Shown piece by piece: positions 21,947-32,985 of a stretch of DNA of 64,000 nucleotides (positions are counted from its first letter, which is position 1; each line of letters opens with the position of its first letter). The notes beneath the pieces are model-generated. The model did not search any database. It saw only the letters and a list, made by a program, of their open reading frames with translations, and had not been told where the DNA came from. The position numbers and the translations under genes are program-made. The stretch spans positions 3,038,001 to 3,102,000 of the forward strand of contig JAGMVK010000004.1 of NCBI GenBank assembly GCA_020747065.1, read 5' to 3'. Origin of the DNA: Cadophora sp. MPI-SDFR-AT-0126. Taxonomy: Eukaryota > Ascomycota > Leotiomycetes > Helotiales > Ploettnerulaceae.

Positions 21947-23219
21947 ATGGCTCTTCTTTCAGGGTTTACGACTTTCTTCGTGCTGCTGCTAAACTATACA
22001 TCGGCTGAACAACCTCCCAATTTTTCAGGCGACGAAACTCCTTACCGGGTGGTTCCAACTGGAACTGTATCACCCGAAAACATTCTTGGAACGTGGCTTT
22101 ATGGATATCGTGACTGCAACAAAAACTTCAATGGAGCCAAAGGCAAAATTGACGACGCATTCTACGATGCATGGGTTAATGTCCCCATTTAAGTCATTCC
22201 CTCTTCTTTTCCCCGTGAAATAACATCGGGGTTGGTTGGGTGAGCTGCCACCCTACTCCAATCCTTGACCACAGGCAGCCTTAGGACCGATTTTGAATAT
22301 TGTGAAATATCTGGAGGCGAGGAAGACTGACTCTATTGTCGTGCACCCCATCTAGTACTGCAGGAGTGGTATCAGACATCGATTGGAACAACGTGGCTGC
22401 AGTGGAATTTCTGGGTGCTCCAGGACTAAATTTAATCCAGCGACCTCAAATCCAAGCTGTTTTTGCAAACACGGCAACAGTCATCTACAGTGACAAAATC
22501 CTCTTCCAGCATTATATTATAGTTCGATGCGATGATCCAGGAAAGAGATGTCAAAAGAGGCCTGATTTAGATCCGTGTGAATCCCAGTATGTTTGCCGTT
22601 TCTGCTGAATAAAGTCCCAGGAGGATATTACTGACCTGAATCAGACTACCAGCCCCGACTGGAGCAGCAAAGCCAAAGACTACTCCAGTTGCATACTCGT
22701 TGAACTCTAACCCAGATAGTCCCGGCTATCCGATGATCAACTTTTGCGCTGGCTTTTCCAACGATCGCAGAAGCATGGCAGACGGAATCGCATACGGAAA
22801 GGCTCTCGTACGCCCAAACAACCTAAGACTTTCAAACTATAATAACAGAGCACAAACCTTTTTGGTGAGTCCGATCAAATTTTCAACTCTCTCAATCTCT
22901 GGCTTACTAACCAAAGTCCGATCAGCATGAGTTATTCCATTTAGATCTCGCTGCCCGCTCTCCTGACCCCAACCCTTCTGTCGACGATCTCGTAACTGAC
23001 ATCAAAATGAGTTCGCCCAATGATCCTTTTGCACGTTCCATAACGACCGATGCATACGGCACCTTCTACACCAAGATATTGGCTCGCTGGCAAGGCGGAG
23101 GAGGAGTGTGCTCTGTTGGATACTATGTTCAGCGAAATTCTGACAATCTGGCAATGTACGCATTGGCTAAATACGTGATGTCGAAAAACGGCAATCTGTA
23201 TCTTTCATTTTATATCTGA
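21947..23219 (+). CDS. Secreted zinc metallopeptidase (HExxH), probably frameshifted
   Basis: Residues 1-20 (MALLSGFTTFFVLLLNYTSA) form a signal peptide. Exon 1 ends near 22174 (DDAFYDAW). Later exons are clear: about 22351..22586, 22645..22864 and 22926..23219, with good GT-AG introns. The zinc site HELFHLDLAA begins at 22926. After it come TTDAYGTFYTKILARW and RNSDNLAMYALAKYV, where the conserved Asp and Tyr of an aspzincin-like fungal family would sit. The enzyme would cleave proteins outside the cell. The problem is the junction after exon 1: the only GT donors there (22175, 22181) are phase 0, while the continuation TAGVVSDIDWNNVAAVEFLG needs another phase at every AG available, and the intervening frame has a stop. 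Either a base is missing in the sequence or the gene is recently inactivated. Confidence 0.6.
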
Positions 23220-25427
23220 ATTAACCGCGGCGCCTAAATTATTGTTTCGCAATTATAGACTCCTAAGATATATGACTGAGCGAGTGAAATTCTATCGTTA
23301 TTAGGTTGACTAGGCCTCTCAATACACTCGGTGACATTCTTTAGAGCATTTTGCTCGCGCAGCGGAGTTGGAGCTTCGAAGTTGGATATCACCACGTAAT
23401 CAAATGTCTAGTCCACCAGATCCTAAAATGTGGCAGTCGATTTTGAGTTGCGAATTTCTGTTTAAATTTTGGCGATCTTTTTAGCTGTAGTTTACAATTT
23501 AATCCGTCCGCTTACTTTAATTCAAGCTTTTGCTATGTAAGAGGCTGAGGATCAGGTGGAACCCGACCTTTGCCTCTAGCTCTATAATTTTCCCCTTGTT
23601 GCCACAACCGCTTCGTTGTCATCGTCCGCTTGTAGTAAATATCATCAACAGATGCCTTAGACACATGACACTCCATCTCGTGTACGCTTCGAAACCCTCC
23701 TTAACAAAGGCCATTCCCAACGTACGAAAGGGTGTTTACAGTAGGTCTCGTTCGCCTTTGTAAGGCAGTAAGGTTGTTCTTCCAATTGAACGTCTGAAAT
23801 TCTCGAATTTTCTCCAGAGTACCTTCCGTACCTTAAAAATGAAAATGAAGGCAGAATACTGGGGGTGGACGAGACCCTCTGATAACCCCCTTTCGTAACG
23901 TTTGTTACTATATACCTGGTAGCCTCAGGCGCAAAGATCCAACCTGCACTTTCTTAGCAGAGGGGACTTCGGAAAAACTACACAAAACCTAACAGCGGGA
24001 TTTTTGAAATTGTGCCTCGCCACGTCTACTTAGCCCTACTTCCTTATTCTAGTGGTAGTAATCTTCTATTCTAGCCTTAGACTTGAAACATTCGATTCAT
24101 TCAATTCTCCCTTTTACACATTTGTTCCGTCCTTCGTTCTCTACTCGCCAGATCGTGACTTATATTCGCGTGTGTGCTTATACATGTCAACAAGAACCCG
24201 CAGGCCAACCGGCCATTAGGGCAGTCGTCTTGTTACAATCCATGCCCGTCGACGGGCGCGCCGAACAGATCTGCGAATGACTGTCGATTTCGCTGTTCGC
24301 GAGGATACGTACCTACCTCAGTTGCCATTATCTGGGTCAGCGTGCTTGATGAAGCTGTAACTGTGGAGGTTGAGTGAGGTTCTGCAAACAAATTATATTG
24401 TCATAGCTGAATCCAGGGTGCAGTCAGGTGAGCACGGAGCTGAAGGATTTCTATATGTCTTCTTATATAGCGCTAGAGATGATGTGTTAAGCATGATTCT
24501 CAATTTAAATCCGTAACCAATGGCTGCCCACGCTATGACTGATTTATGACCTGAGTGGAACGTAAATTGAAACAATCGAGTCTTCCTCCTCTTTACCCTC
24601 GTTTGCGAGGACTTTCTGTCTACAAAGGATATTTGTCGAGTGGTCGTTTCGTCTGTAAACCTTCCTCGCTGTCAGTACTCTTGCGTTCAGTCCCAATTGG
24701 CAATAGCGAAGCTCCAGCGCTCAAGCTTATTCGCTTTAGAGAGAAAGAGTTCGACGGTCATGCAGTAGGTTCTGGCATTCGCCGGAACATTATTTCCCCG
24801 GTGCCCGAGAGCCTATACCACAGTCTAATTTGACGACTGAAGTACTCGGAACGGAAGAACGTCGACCGTTTCGCAAGCGAAAATCTGGGGATGTCTTCAG
24901 TCCCCATCACGACTCGATACTAACTCTTCACTGTTGGTAATGCAGTTCCTCCCGTATTGCCGCCACCAAGAGATGAGAAGCAAATGCGAAAGGGGTACGT
25001 TCACACCGCCTCAGCATATTCAAACGCCGCATTGTGCCTAGTAAGATCATCCCTTGCGCTCATTCCGTCGTACAGTGCCGGTGATTCCCAACGTAACCTC
25101 CAACTGCCAAGACGGCCGTTGCCGTTGTCATCTCCACCACTCGACCATGAGCAGGGGCAAACTGTGAAGCAAAGTCTGCCGTCGCGCTTCCGCCACATTG
25201 ATATCCATTAAGTCACCTTTCTCGGTGTGGTCCCTTCTCTTCCGAATCTGCGGGGAGCGACCATTTTCTACAAACGAGAAAGCGATCCCGAGGCTGGATA
25301 TCTCAGACGGTCAGACCTCACGAGCCGTGTTGACCTCCATCGTAGCGTTGCGGAAGCCGCGGTAGCTCTGCCGCATTAGTTGACCGAAGCCACGAATCCA
25401 CAACGTCCGAGCGTTCAGAGCCGTTCT
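23220..25427. other. Gene-free stretch of about 2.2 kb
   Basis: No frame over 92 codons and no recognisable motif. Several short frames (24083-24377, 24555-24833, 24957-25211) look like chance. The DNA is neither strongly AT-rich nor repetitive by eye. Confidence 0.55.
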
Positions 25428-25605
25428 ATGGACGAAGTCTCAGCCTACAAGGTTGGTGCCAATGAAATACTGTACAGAAATCCCGTTCGGTAAGTGCAAG
25501 TCCCCGATTAAGTTTGTAGCTGATTTTAACTTTTGTGCAGGCGCCTGCTTCGCTCGCTCGAGGCATTACTTCCGTCAACCGGTCCCCTTTTAATATTGAT
25601 ATATG
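25428..25605 (+). other. Possible 5' exons or leader with upstream ORF
   Basis: An ATG at 25428 opens a frame that crosses a well-formed 51-nt intron (25490..25540, GTAAGTGC to TTTTGTGCAG) and runs to a GTGAGC donor at 25606. Splicing to an AG at 25759-25760 would keep frame into the following membrane protein and replace its first two residues. It may thus be the true N-terminus, or a spliced leader containing an upstream ORF. Confidence 0.35.
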
Positions 25606-25753
25606 GTGAGCAAATCATAACCCTTTCCCCACCTTCAACAGTGCCCATCAATCACCTCATGTACCGCCAAGCACTAATTCTTGATCCACTACATCTTCAA
25701 CGGATATTCATCTCCTTGACAGTCGACTACCCCTACGAGGCTGGTTGATCAGA

Positions 25754-26662
25754 ATGACAGAGGATTTATCGGGCAAAGGATACAGGGGAGGAGTCGATGT
25801 CACACTGCCGATTGCAATGACGATGGCTGCGTTTACCGGCATTGCAATCTTCAACGTCCTCGAGATCAACTTTTCAATATTCACTACGTTTCAGAGGCGC
25901 ACGGGGCTGTACTTTTGGAGTTTACTTGCTGCTTCATGGGGAATACCTGTTCATACAATTGGTTTCTTGTTGAAATTCTTTCGCCTTTGCCGCAACGACA
26001 GCGCGAATGTCGCAATTATAACTGTTGGTTGGTTCGCAATGGTGACCGGCCAATCGGTCGTTCTATACTCTCGCCTTCATCTCATCCTCCGAGACGGGAC
26101 AAAAATCCGATGGGTATTGGTGATGATTATTGTCGATTTTTTCCTCTTCCATATTCCTCCCACGGTCCTCAACTTTGGTGCCAACTCCACAAGTCCCCAG
26201 CTATTCCTTACGCCATTTGCAATCTACGAGAAGATTCAGATCACAGCATTCTCGATGCAGGAGTTCATCATCTCAGCTTTGTATATTTGGGAAGCTCGAA
26301 AGATACTCCAGTCAATGGCGAGAGCCAAGCGCGAGGAAGCTCGCAACGTCCTGTATCATCTCATATATGCGAATGTGTTGATTATCGTGATGGACGGCAC
26401 GCTCCTCGGAACGGTGTACGCGAACCAGTATGTTATTGAGACGACATACAAGAGTGCACTTTACAGCGTCAAATTGAAGCTGGAGTTCGCCATTCTGAAT
26501 CGACTCCGTGCTCTGGTCAAATCACAACACAAAGAATCGCTGTCCGACTGGACCCCGGATCCACCGATCCCCTCTTTTGTCCACGATCCTCCACTCGTTC
26601 ATGGCATCGACATCGAGAAGATGCCGGAAAGTTCAATATCAGTACTTCCAATCATCACCTAG
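25754..26662 (+). CDS. Seven-helix fungal integral membrane protein (DUF7703-like)
   Basis: The single main exon encodes 302 residues from ATG 25754. Seven hydrophobic segments can be traced, among them LPIAMTMAAFTGIAIFNVLE, LYFWSLLAASWGIPVHTIGF, VLVMIIVDFFLFHIPPTVLN and LIYANVLIIVMDGTLLGT. The short N-terminus and hydrophilic C-terminus (QHKESLSDWTPDPPIP onward) give a rhodopsin/SAT4-like topology. Motifs FNVLEINFSIF and FWSLLAASWG resemble the fungal integral membrane proteins recently named DUF7703. No function is established; ligand sensing is only a guess from topology. Splice-like signals upstream may add residues (see the entry at 25428). The family call rests on remembered resemblance and would be settled by a Pfam search. 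Confidence 0.75.
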   Translation: MTEDLSGKGYRGGVDVTLPIAMTMAAFTGIAIFNVLEINFSIFTTFQRRTGLYFWSLLAASWGIPVHTIGFLLKFFRLCRNDSANVAIITVGWFAMVTGQSVVLYSRLHLILRDGTKIRWVLVMIIVDFFLFHIPPTVLNFGANSTSPQLFLTPFAIYEKIQITAFSMQEFIISALYIWEARKILQSMARAKREEARNVLYHLIYANVLIIVMDGTLLGTVYANQYVIETTYKSALYSVKLKLEFAILNRLRALVKSQHKESLSDWTPDPPIPSFVHDPPLVHGIDIEKMPESSISVLPIIT

Positions 26663-29600
26663 GAAGAGGAGGCGGGATGAAACTTACTGGTGTTACGATC
26701 CTGCCCAAGGTGGAGTGATTCTGTTTAGGCATCCCCCTGAGGTTCGGAGAGACTGGTCGCAGAGATATCAGGAGTCTAATTCAAGGCTGCACATATGTAT
26801 CTTACTCTCTCCCATCGCTGTTCTTAATTCTTTAGAGCGCTTCTAGCATTTCTGATCTTGATGGCCTGATGTTAATATTGTTCTGTTAGTCAATACCTCG
26901 AAATTTCAGCCCCAGAACTATAATTGGGTGCGTCCTCCGGGAGGGTCGCACAGGTCAAAAGATTTAATATGTACATGCATCAACTTAGTCCTCCCCAAGT
27001 AGGGTCTGTCCCCGACATCATGTGTACAAAAGTATCAAGGTAAATGTGCACAAACCCGTATGAGAACCTCTCCACTTTAGTTCCGTTCGCTCCCGTATGA
27101 CGCGATTGGCCAGTCGAGGGAAACATCTCCCACTTAAGCGAGACGCGGACGCGGTTTGGACGAATTTAGGTGGCCGAAACTGCACGGGGCAAATCAAAAC
27201 TCTTGAGCTTAGTTCGGCGCTTAGTAACGCTAATGAACTTGCTTGAATAGTCGACATTGCTGATGACTTGATTGCAGAGGTCATTTGAGGAAGTTTAATC
27301 GAGACTCAAGTCACTAGAAACAGGAACACTGAGACAGCGGTGGACTTCTGGGAAGCTTTTGCATCTGACGACGACGTCGAAGTTACGCATAGGAACGGTT
27401 CTGGAAATAGGCCTATTCCTTCACCTATCCCGCTGTCCTCTAGTACACCATGGGCAGGTGGAGGTGGTTCAGAAGAGGTATTTCTGGCAAAGGCAAGCTC
27501 TGTTGTATTTTCGTCACTTCCATCACCAAGGATCCTATCGATGAAGACTAGTGCCGTCCTTGTCAGAAAACGAATGGATAGTTTTTTTTTATCAGCCCCC
27601 CTCAGTTAGAGGCGGAACTCGTATCTTACTATAATCTCTCATTTCCACTGGGGTGTTTCAGGATACGCCTTGACTCGTGCTTCTCTTCAATTTTTCTTTC
27701 TTCTTTCTTTTCTTTTCTTTTCTGGAATCGACAAAAGGCGACGCGACACAGCTTCACACTTTCGTCACGTGTAACAAAGAGTACCAGATTCCGATTCTGG
27801 AGACTCAGCTCAAGGAGGCGGTGCTCAGTAAACTGATGACTGTTGTCCAATCAAGCTGTAAAGCGCGAATGCCTTGGACGAGAATGAATGGCATCAGCAG
27901 AGATTTCCCAAGTACTGCGGGCTCTTGAAACCAATTCGGACTGGCTAATTGGATTATTAATCCTTTTGCAAAGCCATTGCCCTTCTGTAGATGCTTTGAT
28001 GTGCCTAGCGTGACGGCCGTGCAACTCTCCTGATGGACGAAAACATTGCAGCAGAAGCACCCCCCTGAAATGTCGCCCCTGCCCCTCGCTTATGGAACAT
28101 ACCATGCCCATATCACCTTCTCTGTCAAGGCTTCTCCTGGTCCCCCGGGCTCGACAAACATTTCAATATTTGACATGAGTAATGGCCGTTTTGGGCGAAT
28201 CTCATTCTGGTCTTATCTGATCGAATGTTATGTAAAGGAGGGTATGCCCAGTGGATCTCCAGTACTTTAGGCATGCAGGAGGCGGGTCATCCCACGTCGG
28301 AAGTCGGAGAATATACCAGCAGAGTAGTGGAGAAGGGGTGCCCGGATCTGCGCGACGGCGCTTTAAATAGATCTGCTGAGTTCACATTGTATTCATTGAA
28401 CCGCACGAACCATAGCAGCGTGCATGTTACTTGTATTTTACGATCTCGCAGCCAGATGCTATGATTGTGTTTGGGAGATCTACATGGCCTGTACACAGCT
28501 GATGAGCTTGACATGGATAAGTCGTGTATCGCAGTTGCGGGTTCTCCCTTGGTCTCAGCTGAACATCGAGATCTTCATCAAGATATCCTAGATATAGTCA
28601 GGGATTTCCTCGTTCAGCCTTAACGAGCATGCAGCTATGTCTCTGGCCGCGAAAGGAAATGCTTGCGATTTTCTAGCAAGCTACTGGTGAATTTAATTGC
28701 CCTTTTTAGGACGGTGGAGCAACAAATGTACGAAAGGGTACAGTGCAGTGCCATGGAAGTTCCCACAAGGTCTCATTCCATTGGCCAACCATTTAATTGG
28801 CTTTGTGCACGTACTGTGTACGAACGCTCTGATCGAAACTCAAACACCGTACTGTACTCACCCGTCTGCCGTTGAAAAGTGAAGGATATCATCATTCAGA
28901 GTGAAGTAACGACCCTGCATCTCGACCCCTGGAGATTGTCACAACTGCCACTGAAACCAGACGAACCACCAAGTACGAAACAGCAATCTTACAGCCAGTC
29001 GCCAGCTTATGTGCAATACTTCCCTATTCGGCCAATTGCCGCTCACCAAGGTCATTGGAACGTGCTTATCGTTCCAGCAAATGAAACAACAGCTTGTTAT
29101 CGTATACGTATCCTCCATTGTTGATACTTCGTATTCCGTGAGCGATTTATTGTATCCGTTATCAGGCACATACATGATCGACTCAGCTCACCTGCACCTC
29201 GGACGGCACTGCGCCTGGGAAGACAGGCCCACCGGCTCAGTTGAGGAGATTCCGAAAATCAGCCATCCCGAGTCGTCACTAGTTACTATTTCGGGCGGAT
29301 TAAAATGAGGAGGGAGACCCGAGGTCAAGTTGACATCTACATCTTGTGAGTCTGGGAATTTCACCACTCCACCCACTGTGCAAACCAGGTTTCTTACTTC
29401 AGATCTTGTAATTTTCAAAGTTTAAGCATCCACCTTTTGACTACGCAACAGTCTGAAAGTTGACATCAGGATTATTCAGCATTAGCGTCTACCAGCATTG
29501 TGCTGGATATCTCTCAGCATATTCCGCCAAATTCGATTTCGTGCAAGCAGAGCATCAGCCCTTGTGTATCTACCAAATCACAAATCTCTTCAGAACACCA

Positions 29601-29776
29601 CTTGCTATCCCAGAAGTATATCATTGCGTTTAATCACGTCTAATGTATACACGACCTTGACTGATAGAGCGGCCCGTTGCTTCGGGGCTTGTCTTGATTC
29701 ACCACGAGAACATCGCCACCACTTCCTAGAAGTTTCCACATCCTTTCCCTCGCGAATTATTGTGAAGGAAATCAGA
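26663..29776. other. Gene-free stretch of about 3.1 kb
   Basis: No supported gene. A pyrimidine tract (about 27677-27722, TTTCTTTCTTCTTTC-like) and a T9 run near 27582 are present. Frames such as 27340-27609 (+) and 28046-28270 (+) have no motif and no splice partners. This region is bordered by a membrane protein gene and a zinc-finger gene, and could hide an RNA gene, but none is visible. Confidence 0.55.
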
Positions 29777-31096
29777 ATGGACGTTATAGAGTTGGTGGAA
29801 AATACACCAAATGCCAGACCTTTCCAGTGTGATTGGCAAACTTGCAGTAAAGTAAGCACCAACAGGTAGTGGGAGGGTCGGACCAGTCAACTAACATCCT
29901 CCTAGAGCTTCAATAAGAAATCTGATCTCCAGAGACATTACCAAATTCACACCAATGAACGTCCATACTCTTGCATGACACCGGGGTGTGAGAAGAAATT
30001 TATCCAGAAAAGTGGGTTGATTGTCCACATCCGAACTCATACTGGCGAAAAGCCTCATCAATGCCAGTACATTGGCTGTGGAAAGCGGTTCGCCGACGTA
30101 AGATCCGCTAGCCCGAGTTGATAGTCAAAGCTGATTATCGTAGTCTTCCAGTTTTGCTCGTCATCGACGGATTCACACGCGAAAGTCTCCGAACAAGTGC
30201 GCTCGTGAGAGTTTCCATAAAGGGTTTGTACCATGCAGCCGACAGCCAGAATTGCTACTTACATCTCTAGCTCCTACAGGAAGATAGCTATGGTCAAGCA
30301 CCGGAGACGGTCACAACAAATACTTATTTTCTCTGACCTTGAGGATAGTGATACTTCCAATTCAAATTCCGAAGAACCTTCTTCCACTTCACAACCTTCC
30401 GGCCCAATGCAGCCGACTCAAGGCGGTCATGTTCCACAGCAGGAACTTCCCCACGAACACCAAGTACCTCGAGCCCAATCGTTTATCAACGTCGACCACC
30501 GTCATATTGATGGATATTCCAAGCAACAGCTACTTCCAGGAAACAGACATAGTCTGTCGGAAGAGGCTCAGAGCTATAGTAACCCTATCCAGGAGCAAGA
30601 ACCTGACCATCTGATCATGCGGCCTACGCCCGGTCTTCCAACCTATGCTTTCTACTGCGTCTCAGAGCAGACTAATACCGATGATACCGATGTCGCAACT
30701 TTGAACACCAACTCAGCACCGGGTCAGACGGCCCAAACTCCCCATGGTTTGGAGCGACAAGAGGCCCTCCAGAGTGGCCGAAGCAGTAACTCATCAGAAT
30801 GTAGCGCGAGTCCAGTACCTCAAGCATCCTTTCACACATATCATTCGGCCGCCCAGGCCGCGACGTATGCCCACCAATACTCGTCTCCAGTTGAGCAACA
30901 ACAAACGATACAATACCAACAACAAATACATCAGTGCTTGATGCAGTACCACAGTCTACCGATGATCATCAGCCAAAGTCATTCGCAAGAGCAATATTAC
31001 CTAACTCAACTTCAAGAAAGGCAATGGTACGACAATACAGCTGCATACCAACCCCCCCACCACCCTCTGAATTCGTCAGCCACTTTCCCGCCCTGA
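29777..31096 (+). CDS. C2H2 zinc-finger protein, putative transcription factor
   Basis: Exons 29777..29851, 29906..30097, 30144..30223 and 30280..31096 join to 387 residues. Three canonical fingers of the C-X4-C-X12-H-X3-H type lie at about residues 18-97: [38 protein letters not shown] and [19 protein letters not shown], joined by TNERPYS and TGEKPHQ linkers. A fourth, CARESFHKG followed by [10 protein letters not shown], lacks the second Cys and the last His and should not bind zinc normally. Introns cut fingers 1 and 3 at the same place, after the second Cys region. The C-terminal 250 residues are low-complexity, rich in Gln, Ser, His and Pro, typical of activation domains. A nuclear DNA-binding role is expected; targets are unknown. 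Confidence 0.88.
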
Positions 31097-32040
31097 GTCT
31101 GTAGTCGCCTATCGAAGTGAACGCCTAATCAACATGCGAAGCGGCACATCCACCCGTAGCACCCTCCTTTGTCTGGTCATCGGGAGGCAGGCTTTCCGAG
31201 CCATATTTTCTCTGCAGCCAGCGAAGGAATTACCTGGATTGACAATGTCCCACACTGGTGATGGCTTGCGAGGTTGGAACCCTCATTTCGAGCGTGCCAA
31301 GCCTACAGCTCCAGCAGAATATACATTCGAAAGAGAAGGAGATACTACCCGATATTGTTTGTAGACAGCTATGATAGGATTTTAACGCGCCTCCGCGAAA
31401 TACACAAAGTATCCGTTCAGTTTCCGATCTACATGTAAACATGCCAGGACGCCATTAGACAGGTCGGACCACAGACTAGCAATGTCTTTCACGAGTTTGC
31501 TGTCATGGAGAAGGTCTCTGGGTGAGACTGTAGAGTACAGACTGCTAACAGACTCTGTATGCGACTTCGCCAGATCGTCCGGACCGTCCTTTTGAATGCT
31601 CTCCCAGAAGGAAAAGTCGTTTAAGAAAGGTTTTGGCCAGTTTGGATCAGTATCATTTACAACTTTCAACTTGAAGCGTGTCTCCAAGATTGAGAGCTTT
31701 TGAACGACTGGTAAAATGTCAGGGGGCAGCTTGTTAAGTAGCTGGTAGAGGGGGTCAAGAAAAACCGAAGAGCTTCAGAGGTATCGGACCAGGTATCAAG
31801 ACACATTGCTGTCGATGCTATCTAATACGGCAGAGGTTGTTGAGATGTCAAGGACTATTTGTATATGTTAATGATAATTACGAAGCTCGCAGGAAACAAA
31901 TTCTTAAGAAGTAATAGTAAATTATCGGCCTCTGCGGTATGTTCTTGAGCGTATTGTGTAAGTCTGTTGCGAAAGTCCAATACTGTGTCGAGGAAGGTCG
32001 AAATAGCTTCGGTCGGATACCTATAGCACCATGCCACTTA

Positions 32041-32858
32041 ACGTCTAACACCCCCCTTCCGGCCACCCCCCCCTTCCGGCCACCCTTTTACACCAAAAAT
32101 CGTCAAAACTCACTACTTTAAATTATTAATAACTTTATTATTTATTAATAGAATTACCTAAAATTAAGAATTTAGATTATTTTTTATATGTTCTTTTATA
32201 TTCCTAAGTCTTTTTTATTTTCTATTACGTAATATTATAAAATAAGTATTTAAAGTTTAAGAATTTTTTTACATATAAATTTGGTGTAAAAATATTTTTT
32301 TAATATTTTTTAATAACTTTAGTAATTATTATTATAAATAACTAAAACTTACTATATAGGTATATTCTATATATATTATTAAAGCATTAAAACTTAAAAG
32401 TATTTGCATTAGTAATTATTACGTAATTAAGTAATAAAATTTCCTCATATAAATTTTTATATGAGGCTTTATACTTTACTTAATAATTTAATAATTACTA
32501 ATATAAAAACTTTTAAACTAATAATACTTAATAGTATATATATAATATATATAATATTTTAATTTTAGCTGTTTTCAATAATAATAACTGAAGTTATTAA
32601 AAAATTAAGAAAAATCGATTTTACACCAAATTTGTTAGGGGAAAATTTTTAAGATTTTAAATATTCACTTTATAATATTACGTAATATAAAATACATAAA
32701 AATTAATTAAATAAAAGAACGTATAAAAAATAATCTAAATCTTTAATTTTAGCTTATTTTATTAATAAATATCAAAAATATTAATTACTAAAGTTAGTGA
32801 GTTTTGGTGTAAAAGGTGGCCGGAAGGTGGGGGTGGCCGGAAGGGGGGTGTTAGACGT
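32041..32858. mobile_element. 818-bp palindromic foldback element (MITE-like), TA target duplication
   Basis: The ends are perfect inverted copies beginning ACGTCTAACACCCCCCTTCC and flanked by TA on each side (32039-32040 and 32859-32860). Each arm then has two copies of a CTTCCGGCCACC module, then TTTTACACCAAAA, and then AT-rich sequence that keeps mirroring the other arm (TTACGTAATATTATAAA on the left, its complement on the right). The centre is a tight hairpin at 32443-32466 (CCTCATATAAA/TTTATATGAGG). So almost the whole element is one imperfect palindrome centred near 32450-32455. No ORF is present, so it is non-autonomous. The TA duplication fits the Tc1/mariner superfamily; that assignment is inference. 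It lies inside a gene relic. Confidence 0.9.
32443..32466. repeat. Central hairpin of the foldback element
   Basis: A perfect inverted repeat of 11 bp (CCTCATATAAA) with a two-base centre, at the dyad axis of the 818-bp palindrome. It marks where the two arms meet. Confidence 0.85.
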
Positions 32859-32985
32859 TAGCCCTCACACTGGAACGTATAAAACGCCGCGTGAATCTGC
32901 GTATCGAGTCTCTCAGCGACTGTAGGGATGTTTGATGCAGAAAGTAATGTTGACAAGATCCAATGCCACTGGCGAGCTCTTATAA

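Larger units (their letters stand above)
31382..32985 (-). pseudogene. Unidentified gene relic split by a foldback element
   Basis: Minus-strand coding-like sequence lies on both sides of the AT-rich element. Upstream (about 32985-32861) reads QWHWILSTLLSASNIPTVAE and ERLDTQIHAAFYTFQCEG. Downstream (32038-31855) reads VAWCYRYPTEAISTFLDTVL and on to NIYK and a TAG, then, after a poor stretch with stops, 31760-31382 reads DPLYQLLNKLPPDILPVVQK, PFLNDFSFWESIQKD and LWSDLSNGVLACLHVDRK. Removing the element and one TA copy leaves both flanks in the same frame, with a TAA at the joint. I do not recognise the family; a faint likeness of the 3' end to RasGEF-type helices is not enough to name it. Confidence 0.5.

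Noticed and set aside
27677..27722. Pyrimidine tract as a splice or promoter element
   Set aside because: Low-complexity sequence with no gene model next to it.
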